A DNA stretch of 64,000 nt from the NCBI RefSeq assembly GCF_001693735.1, contig NZ_LWDV01000006.1, positions 46,325-110,324 on the forward strand, written 5' to 3'. Numbering within the stretch: position 1 is the first letter of the stretch; each line of letters begins with the position of its first letter. The stretch is from Orenia metallireducens (lineage in GTDB: Bacteria; Bacillota; Halanaerobiia; Halobacteroidales; Halobacteroidaceae). The position numbers and the translations under genes were made by a program. Of the stretch, positions 1-8,795 are shown one piece after another. Below the pieces are notes generated by a model. That model searched no databases, was not told where the DNA came from, and saw nothing but the letters and a program-made list of their open reading frames with translations.

Positions 1-299
1 GCCGAGATTCCAGTAGTAGTATCCTTATGGTCTATAGATACTGTAAAGGCCGTTTCATGACTATCAGTATTATTATCTACCATCTGATTTAAGCCTAATT
101 CTTTTAAACGATCTGCTGTGGTTGGCAAACAGATTAAACCTTTACCATATGTAGCCATAAAATTAATACTTTCAGGGGTAGCCTTTTCAGCAGCCATTAA
201 TAGGTCTCCTTCATTCTCCCTCTCTTCATCATCTACTACAATTACCATCTTACCTGCTTTAATATCTTCAATTGCTTCTTCTATTTTATTGAATTTCAT
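1..299 (-). CDS. ribBA: RibBA N-terminus (DHBP synthase domain), 3' end cut by window
   Basis: The start is the ATG at 299, and the reading frame stays open to base 1, so only about 99 residues are visible. They match the start of 3,4-dihydroxy-2-butanone-4-phosphate synthase: the acidic [11 protein letters not shown] motif that binds Mg2+ and ribulose 5-phosphate, followed by GLICLP. The enzyme makes the four-carbon precursor of riboflavin from ribulose 5-phosphate. In Firmicutes it is commonly fused to a GTP cyclohydrolase II (RibA), but that part lies outside the window, so ribB alone is possible. It is the third gene of the operon, 54 bases after ribE. Confidence 0.9.
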   Translation of the reverse strand, partial: MKFNKIEEAIEDIKAGKMVIVVDDEERENEGDLLMAAEKATPESINFMATYGKGLICLPTTADRLKELGLNQMVDNNTDSHETAFTVSIDHKDTTTGIS

Positions 300-353
300 C
301 TTATTCACCTCTTCTAATTAGTTATTGGCTATTATCACTTAATTAATAGCTAC

Positions 354-1013
354 TTAAGCCAATAAGAAACCATTATCCTTTAACAATTCCATATCTATAT
401 CTGATTTTTTATTATTGTTATCTTTCTTAGAATCAAGCATTCTCTCTACATACTTACCAATCATATCTACTTCTAAATTAACCTTAGCACCAACTTCCTT
501 TTTGCCAAGTAAGGTAACTTGGCTTGTATGGGGGATTAATGAGATATCAAAACTATTCTCACCTAAATTAGCTACCGTCAAGCTGACTCCATCAATAGCA
601 ATTGAACCCTTATGAATGATATATTTTAATATATCATTCGAAGCTTCAATAGTTACCACAGTAGCATTATCCTCTCTTTTTTTGGCTGTAATAGTACCTA
701 GCCCATCTATATGTCCAGAGACTAAATGCCCACCTAGTCTATCTCCTAGCCTTAATGCCCTTTCTAAGTTGACCTCTGAAGCAACCTTCAACTCCCCCAG
801 ACTAGAATGCCTCATTGTCTCAGGCATTACATCTACAGTAAATTCCTGTTCCGTAAAGGAAGTTACTGTCAAACAGACACCATTGGTAGCAATACTATCA
901 CCTAAGCTTACATCTTCTAAAACCTTAGCTGCTTCTATCGTCAAAACAATAGACTTACTTCCTCGTTGAATCCTCTTTACCTTCCCTAGCTCTTCGACAA
1001 TACCAGTAAACAT
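354..1013 (-). CDS. ribE: Riboflavin synthase alpha chain
   Basis: This 219-residue protein begins MFTGIVEELG, the standard N-terminus of riboflavin synthase. It has two lumazine-binding repeats (about residues 1-95 and 98-195); the second contains GHIDGLG and IDGVSLTV. The enzyme dismutates two 6,7-dimethyl-8-ribityllumazines to riboflavin and is normally a cytosolic trimer. The C-terminal ~25 residues form a polar Lys/Asn/Asp-rich tail beyond the usual fold. It lies between ribD (92 bases upstream) and ribBA, and is probably controlled by the FMN riboswitch ahead of ribD. Confidence 0.96.
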   Translation of the reverse strand: MFTGIVEELGKVKRIQRGSKSIVLTIEAAKVLEDVSLGDSIATNGVCLTVTSFTEQEFTVDVMPETMRHSSLGELKVASEVNLERALRLGDRLGGHLVSGHIDGLGTITAKKREDNATVVTIEASNDILKYIIHKGSIAIDGVSLTVANLGENSFDISLIPHTSQVTLLGKKEVGAKVNLEVDMIGKYVERMLDSKKDNNNKKSDIDMELLKDNGFLLA

Positions 1014-1105
1014 CGACTCACCACCTTCTTAATTTACATTTAGAATGTCCGATTTATAATCAAATGATTTTAAATTTGAATTTACCAATTCTCAATTATA
1101 AATTG

Positions 1106-2206
1106 TTAGTTTCTATTGTATTCTGGATATCCTACTACAAGTATATCTTCCCCCACTAATTTTACCTCTTTATCGACAATTTTAATTCCATCACTAACCT
1201 TTTTGACACCTTCTCCTCCAACTACAGAAAAAGCTTCTTTTCCTCCAATAATCTTAGGAGCAATAAAGTAATATAATTTATCAACTAGCCCTTCTTCTAA
1301 GAATGATGAGCTGACTTGACTTCCTCCTTCAACCAATAAACTTGTTATCTCCCTTTCTGCTAGTAAGTCTAATAATAGCTTCAAATCTATATTATTTCCT
1401 TCTCCAGCTTCAATAATCTCTATTCCCTTTGCAATTAGCTTCCTCTTCTTATCTTCATCACTGATCTTTAGAGTAGCAATTATTGTTTTAGCATCAGATT
1501 CTTGATTAATAATATCAGCATTCAATGGAATTCTCAACCTACTATCTAAAACAATTCTTGTTGGGTCCTGTCCACCTTCTGGTAAACGGGTCGTTAAACG
1601 GGGATTATCTGCTAAAACTGTTCCTATTCCAACTAAGATCCCATCCACTTTATCCCTTAACTGATGAACCAAATGTCGAGACTCTTCACCACTAATCCAT
1701 TTGGAATCACCAGTTTTAGTTGCTACCTTACCATCTAAGGTCATAGCATTTTTTAAGATAACAAAGGGTTTTTTAGTATTGATATATTTAAGAAAAACTT
1801 CATTAACTTTTTTAGCTTCATCCTCTAATACCCCTAGCTCAGTCTCAATTCCAGCCTGATTAAGTAGCTCAATGCCACTGCCTGCTACCTTAGGATTTGG
1901 ATCTTCCATAGCTATCACTACTCGCTTAACCCCTGCTTTAATTAAAGTATTAGCACAGGGAGGGGTCTTCCCATAATGGGAACAAGGCTCTAAAGTCACA
2001 TAAACAGTAGCCCCCTTAGCATCCTCTCCTGCCTCCTTTAAGGCATGAACCTCTGCATGAGCACCTCCAGCATAATGGTGGTATCCTTCTCCTATTATCT
2101 TTCCATCCTTTACTATTACAGCCCCTACTATAGGGTTAGGGCTTGTCCTTCCTTCTGCTTGTCGAGCCAGATTTAATGCAAGTTGCATATAATCTTTGTC
2201 GGTCAT
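1106..2206 (-). CDS. ribD: Bifunctional riboflavin deaminase/reductase RibD
   Basis: The 366 residues comprise an N-terminal cytidine-deaminase-like zinc domain and a C-terminal pyrimidine reductase domain (about residues 147-360). The zinc site is visible as HAEVHAL and PCSHYGKTPPC. The protein deaminates the GTP-derived pyrimidine and then reduces its ribosyl side chain with NADPH. It is the first gene of the riboflavin operon. About 75 bases of leader separate it from the riboswitch terminator, so its expression should fall when FMN is plentiful. The length is normal and nothing is missing. Confidence 0.97.
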   Translation of the reverse strand: MTDKDYMQLALNLARQAEGRTSPNPIVGAVIVKDGKIIGEGYHHYAGGAHAEVHALKEAGEDAKGATVYVTLEPCSHYGKTPPCANTLIKAGVKRVVIAMEDPNPKVAGSGIELLNQAGIETELGVLEDEAKKVNEVFLKYINTKKPFVILKNAMTLDGKVATKTGDSKWISGEESRHLVHQLRDKVDGILVGIGTVLADNPRLTTRLPEGGQDPTRIVLDSRLRIPLNADIINQESDAKTIIATLKISDEDKKRKLIAKGIEIIEAGEGNNIDLKLLLDLLAEREITSLLVEGGSQVSSSFLEEGLVDKLYYFIAPKIIGGKEAFSVVGGEGVKKVSDGIKIVDKEVKLVGEDILVVGYPEYNRN

Positions 2207-2280
2207 ATTCTGATTCTCCTTTAGCTATTTTAAGTGTTTCACTATAATTATAGATTGACCTATCAGTTTATTTCTGATAA

Positions 2281-2455
2281 TAAAAAAAGCTCTCAGAGAA
2301 AATTCTCCGAGAACTTTAATAGAACAAAGCTATGTAAAGATATCTTTCTCTTCTCTCATCCAGACTTTAACTGTCGGCTCTGGAATTTCACCAGATCTGC
2401 TTGCGCTCGCGGGCTATTACCGCCGGTTAGGAATTGCACCTGACCCCGAAGAATT
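2281..2455 (-). promoter_or_regulatory. FMN riboswitch (RFN element) with terminator
   Basis: On the minus strand, bases 2455-2350 carry the RFN consensus: GGGGTCAGGTGCAATTCC, CCGGCGGTAATAGCC, a GCGAGCGCAAGC hairpin, and AGCCGACAGTTAAAGTCTGG. Further along (2317-2281) a stem of GTTCTCGGAGAA against TTCTCTGAGAGC runs into seven Ts, which is an intrinsic terminator. This is the classic arrangement for FMN-induced transcription termination ahead of ribD. A short plus-strand ORF over the element (2234-2443) is not a gene. Confidence 0.97.
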
Positions 2456-2486
2456 TGACATTATTAAATTTTCTACTTTACAAATA

Positions 2487-2515
2487 ATAATATCACATTA
2501 TAGTAGCTAAAGCAA
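2487..2515 (-). promoter_or_regulatory. Probable promoter of the rib operon
   Basis: On the minus strand a TTGCTT box (2515-2510) and a TATTAT box (2492-2487) are separated by exactly 17 bases. They lie 32 bases upstream of the RFN aptamer, which suits a riboswitch leader. The -35 box is two bases off consensus. Confidence 0.55.
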
Positions 2516-2529
2516 CTTAAAATTAGAAA

Positions 2530-3174
2530 CTATCCTCTCTTCAATTCTGCTATAGCCTTTGCTCTATCCTCAGCCCCAAAGACTGCTGAACCAGCTACTA
2601 AGACATTTGCTCCAGCTTCAACTGCTTCAACTGCTGTAGTATTTGGCTTGATTCCACCATCTACCTGAATATCAATCTCCAAGCCTTGCTCTTCAATCAT
2701 TGCTCTTAGCCTTTTAATCTTAGGCAATACCTCTGGAATAAAGCTCTGCCCTCCAAAGCCAGGATTAACTGTCATCAACAAGACCATATCAAGCTCGCTC
2801 AATACATATTCAATAGTACTTAGTGGTGTAGCAGGATTTAACGCTACTGCTGCTTTAACTCCATTTGCCTTAATATTTTGAAGGGTACGATGCAAATGAG
2901 GACAAGCCTCAGCATGGACAGTGATGATATCTGCTCCTGCCTTAGCAAATTCAGGGATATATTTATCAGGGTTCTCAATCATCAAATGAACATCTAATAT
3001 ATGTTCTGTCTTGTCTTGGATAGAGTCCAATACTAAAGGTCCAATTGTAATATTAGGTACAAAATGACCGTCCATTACATCAATATGTAGATACTCTGCT
3101 GACTTTACTGTTTCAATCTCTTCTGCCAATTTACTGAAATCTGCTGATAAAATCGATGGTGCAATTTTAATCAT
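2530..3174 (-). CDS. rpe: Ribulose-phosphate 3-epimerase
   Basis: The 214-residue TIM barrel has [40 protein letters not shown] and VDGGI, all hallmark active-site and metal motifs. It interconverts ribulose 5-phosphate and xylulose 5-phosphate. The ATG at 3174 is chosen because GGAGGAG lies 7 bases upstream; a TTG at 3189 would sit on that ribosome site. The ribosome site overlaps the end of rsgA, so the two genes are translationally close. rpe after rsgA is a conserved Firmicute order. Confidence 0.97.
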   Translation of the reverse strand: MIKIAPSILSADFSKLAEEIETVKSAEYLHIDVMDGHFVPNITIGPLVLDSIQDKTEHILDVHLMIENPDKYIPEFAKAGADIITVHAEACPHLHRTLQNIKANGVKAAVALNPATPLSTIEYVLSELDMVLLMTVNPGFGGQSFIPEVLPKIKRLRAMIEEQGLEIDIQVDGGIKPNTTAVEAVEAGANVLVAGSAVFGAEDRAKAIAELKRG

Positions 3175-3176
3175 AA

Positions 3177-4067
3177 TTATCTCCTCCAATTCTTCTCTTC
3201 TGCTTGCTGTATCTCTGCTAAAAACTCTAAATAATTTTCATAGCGATGCTCTGCAATCTTGCCCTGCTCTAAGGCATCCTTAACTCCACATTTTGGTTCA
3301 TGGCTATGAGAACAGGGATAGAACTTGCAATAATCTAAGCTCTCTAAAATCTCAGGGAAGAAGTATTGTAAATTCTCTGAAGATATAGAGGTAACATCAA
3401 GGGAGCTAAAGCCTGGTGTATCAGCAACCCATCCTCCAAACTCTAAAGGTAACAACTCAACATGGCGAGTAGTATGGCGCCCTCGCTTAATTTTGTCACT
3501 AATTTCACCCATCTTCAACTCTAAACCTGGTTGAAGAGCATTTAATAAACTAGACTTGCCTACCCCAGAAGGTCCTGCAAAAACTGAGACCTTATCCCTA
3601 AGGGCTTGCCTTAATTCATCGATTCCTAAATTATCCTCTATACTGGTATAAATAACCTTATAATTAATCTTTTCATAAGGTCTTAGGGTTTCTTTAGCCT
3701 TCTCTAACCCTGATAAATCAATCTTATTAATACAGATAATAATCTCAAAGTCTTCAGCCTCAGCCAATACCAATAATCTGTCTAATAATTTATAATGTAA
3801 ATCAGGCTCCATAATAGCTGAAGTAATCACAACCTGCTCCACGTTAGCAATAGGTGGACGAAAGAGATAGTTATCTCTCTCCTTTCTATTCTCCACTATC
3901 CCAGTCTGATCCTCAAAGATAGTAAAATCAACTATATCCCCAGCTATAATATCGACCTTCTCTTGCTTTAATCTACCTCTAGCCCTACATTCATAGACAT
4001 CTTTACTTTCAAAATCATAAACATAAAAAAATCCTCCGAAAGCCTTTAATATTCTTCCTTCTTTCAT
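3177..4067 (-). CDS. rsgA: Ribosome small-subunit GTPase RsgA
   Basis: The 296-residue circularly permuted GTPase has an N-terminal OB fold, then G4 (NKID) ahead of G1 ([12 protein letters not shown]) and G3 (DTPGF), and a C-terminal zinc site made by [16 protein letters not shown]. It helps the late maturation of 30S subunits. Start choice: ATG at 4067 with GGAG 7 bases upstream; a GTG at 4073 is too close to that site. It follows prkC after a 104-base gap that contains a dispersed repeat. Confidence 0.97.
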   Translation of the reverse strand: MKEGRILKAFGGFFYVYDFESKDVYECRARGRLKQEKVDIIAGDIVDFTIFEDQTGIVENRKERDNYLFRPPIANVEQVVITSAIMEPDLHYKLLDRLLVLAEAEDFEIIICINKIDLSGLEKAKETLRPYEKINYKVIYTSIEDNLGIDELRQALRDKVSVFAGPSGVGKSSLLNALQPGLELKMGEISDKIKRGRHTTRHVELLPLEFGGWVADTPGFSSLDVTSISSENLQYFFPEILESLDYCKFYPCSHSHEPKCGVKDALEQGKIAEHRYENYLEFLAEIQQAEEKNWRR

Positions 4068-4097
4068 AACCACGCTCCTTTTTTTATTCAGTAAGAA

Positions 4098-4168
4098 GTA
4101 AAGAGTGACAGAATAAAGTTCTTATTAATTAATATTACTTGTCACTCATCACTTGTTACCAGTTACCG
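4098..4168. repeat. Dispersed GTGACGAGTAAC-type inverted repeat
   Basis: An imperfect inverted pair (left GTAAGAAGTAAAGAGTGACA; right CTTGTCACTCATCACTTGTT followed by ACCAGTTACC) fills the space between rsgA and prkC and ends three bases from the prkC stop codon. The same word family recurs at 8712, 11128, 21001, 22615, 29495, 36582 and 47507. Confidence 0.7.
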
Positions 4169-4171
4169 CTT

Positions 4172-6148
4172 TTAAACTTGCTTTTCATAATATAACTGTC
4201 CATCTAGATAGATTCTAATTGTTCCAGGACCTACGATAATAACATCCTTAACTACTGTATCGCCAGGTTGATGGACTTGATCATAGACTGTTCTCTGTCC
4301 ATTATCATCTCGAACCACAAACTCTACCTTCTTCTCATCTCCAGGTGGTATATTAAAACGAATTTTGCGGTCTTTAATCTCAGATCCTCGTGGATTACGA
4401 ATTCCTGTACTAACAATTAATTGAACCGTTGATCCTTCCATTATCTTAGTTCCTGTAGTAGGTTTTTGAGCAATTACTCTACCTTGATGATAGTCTAAGC
4501 TCTCTCTATTTAAGACTTGACCTAAGATCAAATTCAATTGCCTTAACCGCTCTACAGCCTCTTCCTGGCGTAACCCAACTAAGTTAGGAACTTCCACCTC
4601 TTGAGGCTCTCTACCTTTACTGATTACAAGATTGATATTGGTGCCTTCTTTGACCTCTGTCCCTGGCTGAGGATCTTGAGAGATAATCAGACCTTCAGTA
4701 ACTTCATTACTATACTCTTCTTTTATTTCTCCTGTTTGGAGGTCTAATTTATCAAGCTGAATCTCTGCCTCCCTTAAAGTGGTATTAATCAGTTTAGGAA
4801 CTGTAGATAACTTAGCACCCTTGCTAACTACTACCTCAATCACTCTAGCCTTCTTTACCTTACTATCAGGAGGGATACTTTGAGAAATAATATGGTCCTT
4901 CTCAATTTCTTGACTATGACTTTCATAATAGACCTTCAAACTCAATCCCTTAGACTCTAAATCTTGGCGTGCAACCTCTAAATGCTTGCCTACCAAATTT
5001 GGTACCTTTACCTCTTCAACATTAACATACTGTACTAACATAAAATAACCAGCACCTGCAATTACAATGAAGGTGGCCATTAAAATTAACACAGCTGTTA
5101 ATAAACTACTTCTCTTCTTCTTAGCCGGAATCTTCTCCTTTGAAGTGGGTTCTTTATCCTTCTTTTCCACTACATCCACTCCCCTAAGCTTTTGTTGAAC
5201 TTCTTCTCTTTTTGGTATATTAATATTATTCTTCTCTTTCTCTTTTTTTATCTCTTTTTGATAATCCTGTTTAGACATAATCATCGTATGCTGATTGGCT
5301 ATATTCTTAACTTCCTTAGTCTGATTAATAAACTGCTCATCAACTTCCTTTAAATCTCTTAACATCTCTACAACAGAATTATATCTATTTTCTGGCTCTT
5401 TAGCTATTGCCTTAAGAATAATTCCCGATAATTTATCTGGAATATCAGGATTTATCTCTTTAGGATTTACTGGTGGCTCTTCAATATGCTTTAAAGCAAT
5501 TGAGACATGGTTATCTCCAGTAAAGGGTACTTTACCTGTTACTAATTCATAAAGTACAATTCCTAGAGAATAGATATCAGACTTGGTACTGACCTTTCCT
5601 CCTTTTGCCTGCTCTGGTGAAAGGTAATGGGCTGAACCCATAATCGAATCTGTTTGACCAATAGTTGCTGAGGTTACAGCTTGAGCAATACCAAAATCAG
5701 TTACTTTAACTCTACCATCATTTGTCAAGAGAATATTATGTGGTTTAATATCACAATGAACAATATTATTACGATGAGCCTTAACTAAAGCATTACAGAC
5801 TCCAGCTACTATATCAGTAGCTTGACCAATCTCAACCCTTTTAACCTCTTTTAAATGCTCTTTTAAGTCCTTTCCAGTGATGTATTCCATCACTATATAA
5901 TTAATATCATCCTCTTTACCTATATCAAAGATATTAACTATATTTGGATGGGAAAGGCTTGCTACTGCTTGAGCTTCATGCTTAAAGCGTCTAACAGCAG
6001 TCTCATTATCAGCAAAGTGGGGTTGTAAAATCTTAATAGCCACTTCACGACCTAATAGTTGATCTTTAGCCCGATAGACAATAGCCATACCACCAGTGCC
6101 AACCTTCTCTACAAGTTCATATCTCGAATTTAAGACTTTACCGATCAT
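4172..6148 (-). CDS. prkC: Membrane Ser/Thr kinase with three PASTA domains (PrkC/Stk1 type)
   Basis: The 658-residue protein has a kinase domain (about residues 8-270; GTGGMA loop, VAIK lysine, DFG, and a SAHYLSPEQ activation segment), a lysine-rich linker, one membrane helix (about 350-372), three PASTA repeats (about 377-580), and a roughly 75-residue extracellular tail. PASTA domains are known to sense peptidoglycan fragments or lipid II. The catalytic loop reads HCDIKPHN, with Cys where most have Arg. The ATG at 6148 is preferred (AGGTGA 5 bases upstream) over a GTG at 6157. It is encoded directly after its phosphatase. Confidence 0.96.
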   Translation of the reverse strand: MIGKVLNSRYELVEKVGTGGMAIVYRAKDQLLGREVAIKILQPHFADNETAVRRFKHEAQAVASLSHPNIVNIFDIGKEDDINYIVMEYITGKDLKEHLKEVKRVEIGQATDIVAGVCNALVKAHRNNIVHCDIKPHNILLTNDGRVKVTDFGIAQAVTSATIGQTDSIMGSAHYLSPEQAKGGKVSTKSDIYSLGIVLYELVTGKVPFTGDNHVSIALKHIEEPPVNPKEINPDIPDKLSGIILKAIAKEPENRYNSVVEMLRDLKEVDEQFINQTKEVKNIANQHTMIMSKQDYQKEIKKEKEKNNINIPKREEVQQKLRGVDVVEKKDKEPTSKEKIPAKKKRSSLLTAVLILMATFIVIAGAGYFMLVQYVNVEEVKVPNLVGKHLEVARQDLESKGLSLKVYYESHSQEIEKDHIISQSIPPDSKVKKARVIEVVVSKGAKLSTVPKLINTTLREAEIQLDKLDLQTGEIKEEYSNEVTEGLIISQDPQPGTEVKEGTNINLVISKGREPQEVEVPNLVGLRQEEAVERLRQLNLILGQVLNRESLDYHQGRVIAQKPTTGTKIMEGSTVQLIVSTGIRNPRGSEIKDRKIRFNIPPGDEKKVEFVVRDDNGQRTVYDQVHQPGDTVVKDVIIVGPGTIRIYLDGQLYYEKQV

Positions 6149-6170
6149 CAATGTCACCTCAAAATTTTAC

Positions 6171-6881
6171 TTAATGATTACAATAGATAACTACTGTAAT
6201 ATTATCATATCCACCCTGTTGATTAGCCAATAATGCCATTTTATCAGCCTTCTTCTGCAAATCTAAGTTCTCTGATAAAACCTCAGAAATCTTATCATCA
6301 GACAACATATTGGTCAATCCATCAGAACATAATAAAATTAAATCATTGGACTCTAAATCTAACTCAAATAAATCAGCCTCAATCTCTTCTTTCACACCTA
6401 AAGCATTGAGTAATAGGTTCTTTTTTGGATGATTATCTGCTTCTTTTTGACTGATTATATTATTTCTAAGCAATTCACCTACATAAGAATGGTCATTTGT
6501 CAACTGCTGTAATTTACCATCTCTAAACAGATAAGCTCTACTATCTCCAATATGTCCAATTATTAATATTCTATCTTTAATAACCCCCATAGTCAAGGTC
6601 GTTCCCATTCCCTGATACTCTTCTTTAGCTAAGCCTTCTTGCTGAATTCTCTGATTTACTAGCTCTATACACTCTTTGATACTATCTTTTAAAGAATCAT
6701 GATTAAAATCATACTCTTTTATTCCTTTAATGGCTAAAGAACTGGCTACATTTCCTCCTTGATGTCCACCCATACCATCAGCTACAACGATAATATCTAA
6801 GCTATCCTTATTAATCACCAGATAATTATCTTGATTCTCTCTTCTAACCTTTCCTACTTCACTAGTAGCTCCATACTTCAT
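6171..6881 (-). CDS. prpC: PP2C-family Ser/Thr phosphatase (Stp1/PrpC type)
   Basis: The 236-residue metal-dependent phosphatase has the PP2C motif series: RRENQDN, VVADGMGGHQGG, GHIGDSRAYL, LTNDHS, LCSDGLTNML and a closing GGYDNITV. These aspartates bind two or three Mn2+/Mg2+ ions. The usual role is to reverse PrkC phosphorylation. The gene lies 22 bases upstream of prkC and 13 bases downstream of the FHA gene, forming a kinase, phosphatase and phosphopeptide-reader set on one transcript. Confidence 0.96.
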   Translation of the reverse strand: MKYGATSEVGKVRRENQDNYLVINKDSLDIIVVADGMGGHQGGNVASSLAIKGIKEYDFNHDSLKDSIKECIELVNQRIQQEGLAKEEYQGMGTTLTMGVIKDRILIIGHIGDSRAYLFRDGKLQQLTNDHSYVGELLRNNIISQKEADNHPKKNLLLNALGVKEEIEADLFELDLESNDLILLCSDGLTNMLSDDKISEVLSENLDLQKKADKMALLANQQGGYDNITVVIYCNH

Positions 6882-6894
6882 TATATCACCCCAC

Positions 6895-7656
6895 TTACAT
6901 CTTAAGGCAGAATTCTAATTCACTCTCCCCTAATCTAATTTTATCACCATCTACCAACCTCTTACTTTCAACCAACTGATTATTAACAAAGACACCATTT
7001 GTACTATTGAGATCATTAATTAGATAATAATAACCTTTTTTAATAATTTGAGCATGAACCCTTGAGACTTTATAATCTACTAAGACAACCTCATTATTCT
7101 CTTGACGACCTATATTAGTCTCTATTGAATTAATTTCAAACCTCTTTACCTCAACCCCATTATCTAAAAGCCTTAGATAACATTCCCTTTCAGAAAGAGG
7201 TCTCACTTTTACAGTATGATTTATCTTTTCTAAATTATTACTATTTTCACCTTCAACTTTAAATATTTTCGTTCCACCATCTTCTGTATTCTCCAAGTTA
7301 AATTCATCAAGGGTAAACTCACCTGTGACCAACACCTCTTCTTCAACCTTAGCACTGATTGCAAAATCTAACTTCAGCTCTCCTCTAAGTTTGAACCCCT
7401 TCTTAGCAACCTCCTCTAAAATTACTTCTCTTAACTTATCTTTAGCTTCCTGATTCAAGTTATTAAGCTCATCCTTATATTTTAAAGGGATTATAACTTT
7501 ATAATCATTAGGAACATACTCACCTTCAGTTCCCTTTCTTAATTTCCTCTCCATATCACTGACTATCTTTCTAATTACCCTTTGATAAAAAGGGTTTAAA
7601 GAGTCAATCAAAAAGATCTTCTTAAGCTTTCGAGCCAATTTTATTGGAAACTTCAT
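6895..7656 (-). CDS. FhaA-like protein: DUF3662 domain plus FHA domain
   Basis: The 253 residues comprise an N-terminal DUF3662-type region (about 15-115; residues like YVPNDYKVII PL), an acidic linker, and a C-terminal FHA domain (about 175-250) with IGRQENN, SRVHAQI and LNSTNGVFVN, which form the phosphothreonine pocket. In actinobacteria and clostridia such proteins read PrkC/PknB phosphorylation at the cell wall. The start is the ATG at 7656, behind GGAGG; an upstream in-frame start at 7707 lies inside rlmN. The gene overlaps the end of rlmN by 35 bases. Confidence 0.9.
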   Translation of the reverse strand: MKFPIKLARKLKKIFLIDSLNPFYQRVIRKIVSDMERKLRKGTEGEYVPNDYKVIIPLKYKDELNNLNQEAKDKLREVILEEVAKKGFKLRGELKLDFAISAKVEEEVLVTGEFTLDEFNLENTEDGGTKIFKVEGENSNNLEKINHTVKVRPLSERECYLRLLDNGVEVKRFEINSIETNIGRQENNEVVLVDYKVSRVHAQIIKKGYYYLINDLNSTNGVFVNNQLVESKRLVDGDKIRLGESELEFCLKM

Positions 7657-8689
7657 CTCTTCCCTCCTTGGCTTGTAATTGCCCACAGGCTGCAGCAATA
7701 TCAGCACCCCGTTCGAGCCTAACTGTAACTGCTACTCCTTTTTGCTCCAATTCAGCTTTAAAATTATTTATTGCATCCCTATCTGGTTTACTATACTCTA
7801 GGCCTTCAACTTGGTTGATTGGAATCAGATTCACATGGCATAGTATTCCTGACAATAATCTTGCCAACTCTCTAGCATCTTTTGGTGAGTCATTGACCCC
7901 TTTGACTAAAGAGTATTCAAAGCTAATTCTTCGTCCTGTTTTATCTATATAATAACGGCAACTATCCAATAAATCTTCTAGGGGGTATTTATCATTAATG
8001 GGCATCATTTGACTTCTCATCTTATTATTTGGAGCATGTAAAGAGATTGCTAAAGTCAACTGCAAATCTTCTTCTGCCAACCTCTTAATCTGTGGTACTA
8101 AACCACAAGTTGATAAGGTTATCCTTCTCATCCCTATATTCAACCCATTGTCATCATTCATTAAGGTAATAGCTTTAAGTACTTCTTCATAATTAGCTAA
8201 AGGCTCTCCCATTCCCATTAAAACTACATTGGTAATCTCTTCACCTCTCAATCTAGCAATGGTTATAATCTGATTAATAATCTCTCCTGTGCTTAGATTT
8301 CTAGTTAATCCATTTAATCCTGTAGCACAGAAGTTACACCCCATCCCACAACCTACTTGGGTAGAGATACAGACACTCCTCCTATTATCTTGATAAGGCA
8401 TAAACACACTCTCTATCCACTGACCATCCTCCAATTCAAAGAGATATTTAATAGTACCATCTTTAGATTTTTGAAGAGTAATAACTTTCAATTGGCTAAT
8501 ATAAGCGTTATCAATTAACTTTTCCCTTAAATTTTTAGATAGATTACTCATTTCTAAGAAGTCTGTAACCTTCTTATCATATACCCAATTAAATATCTGT
8601 TTTGCTCGAAAACTTGCTTCACCTAAAGAACTAACTACTTCTTTCAACTCTTCTAAGTTAAGTCCCATCAAATCTATTCTTTCTTCCAT
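7622..8689 (-). CDS. rlmN: Dual-specificity RNA methyltransferase RlmN
   Basis: This 355-residue radical-SAM enzyme methylates C2 of A2503 in 23S rRNA and of A37 in some tRNAs. The radical-SAM cluster motif is CGMGCNFC (C-x3-C-x2-C). A second key cysteine is in the C-terminal AACGQL segment. GEPLANYE and the QVGC lead-in are also visible. The ATG at 8689 is chosen because GGAAGGAAG precedes it; the ATG at 8707 has no ribosome site. It overlaps the FHA gene, which implies coupled translation. Confidence 0.97.
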   Translation of the reverse strand: MEERIDLMGLNLEELKEVVSSLGEASFRAKQIFNWVYDKKVTDFLEMSNLSKNLREKLIDNAYISQLKVITLQKSKDGTIKYLFELEDGQWIESVFMPYQDNRRSVCISTQVGCGMGCNFCATGLNGLTRNLSTGEIINQIITIARLRGEEITNVVLMGMGEPLANYEEVLKAITLMNDDNGLNIGMRRITLSTCGLVPQIKRLAEEDLQLTLAISLHAPNNKMRSQMMPINDKYPLEDLLDSCRYYIDKTGRRISFEYSLVKGVNDSPKDARELARLLSGILCHVNLIPINQVEGLEYSKPDRDAINNFKAELEQKGVAVTVRLERGADIAAACGQLQAKEGRDEVSNKIGSKA

Positions 8690-8711
8690 TCTTAACTTCC
8701 TTCCCATGTAT

Positions 8712-8795
8712 GATGACAGTGATAAGTGATGAGTAACTAATAAAATCCTTTTCTAACTCTACTCACTTGTCACTTGTTACTCGTCACTACTTACT
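8712..8795. repeat. Dispersed GTGACGAGTAAC-type inverted repeat abutting rsmB
   Basis: The left half (CAGTGATAAGTGATGAGTAAC) and the right half (CACTTGTCACTTGTTACTCGTCAC) are imperfect inverted copies. On the minus strand the right half supplies the TAG stop codon of rsmB and reads straight on as TAGTGACGAGTAAC. Confidence 0.7.

Noticed and set aside
616..969. Plus-strand ORF of 117 codons opposite ribE
   Set aside because: It lies wholly within the convincing ribE gene, lacks a ribosome site and resembles no protein; an antisense shadow.
2234..2443. Plus-strand ORF over the FMN riboswitch
   Set aside because: The open frame results from the conserved RNA element on the other strand.
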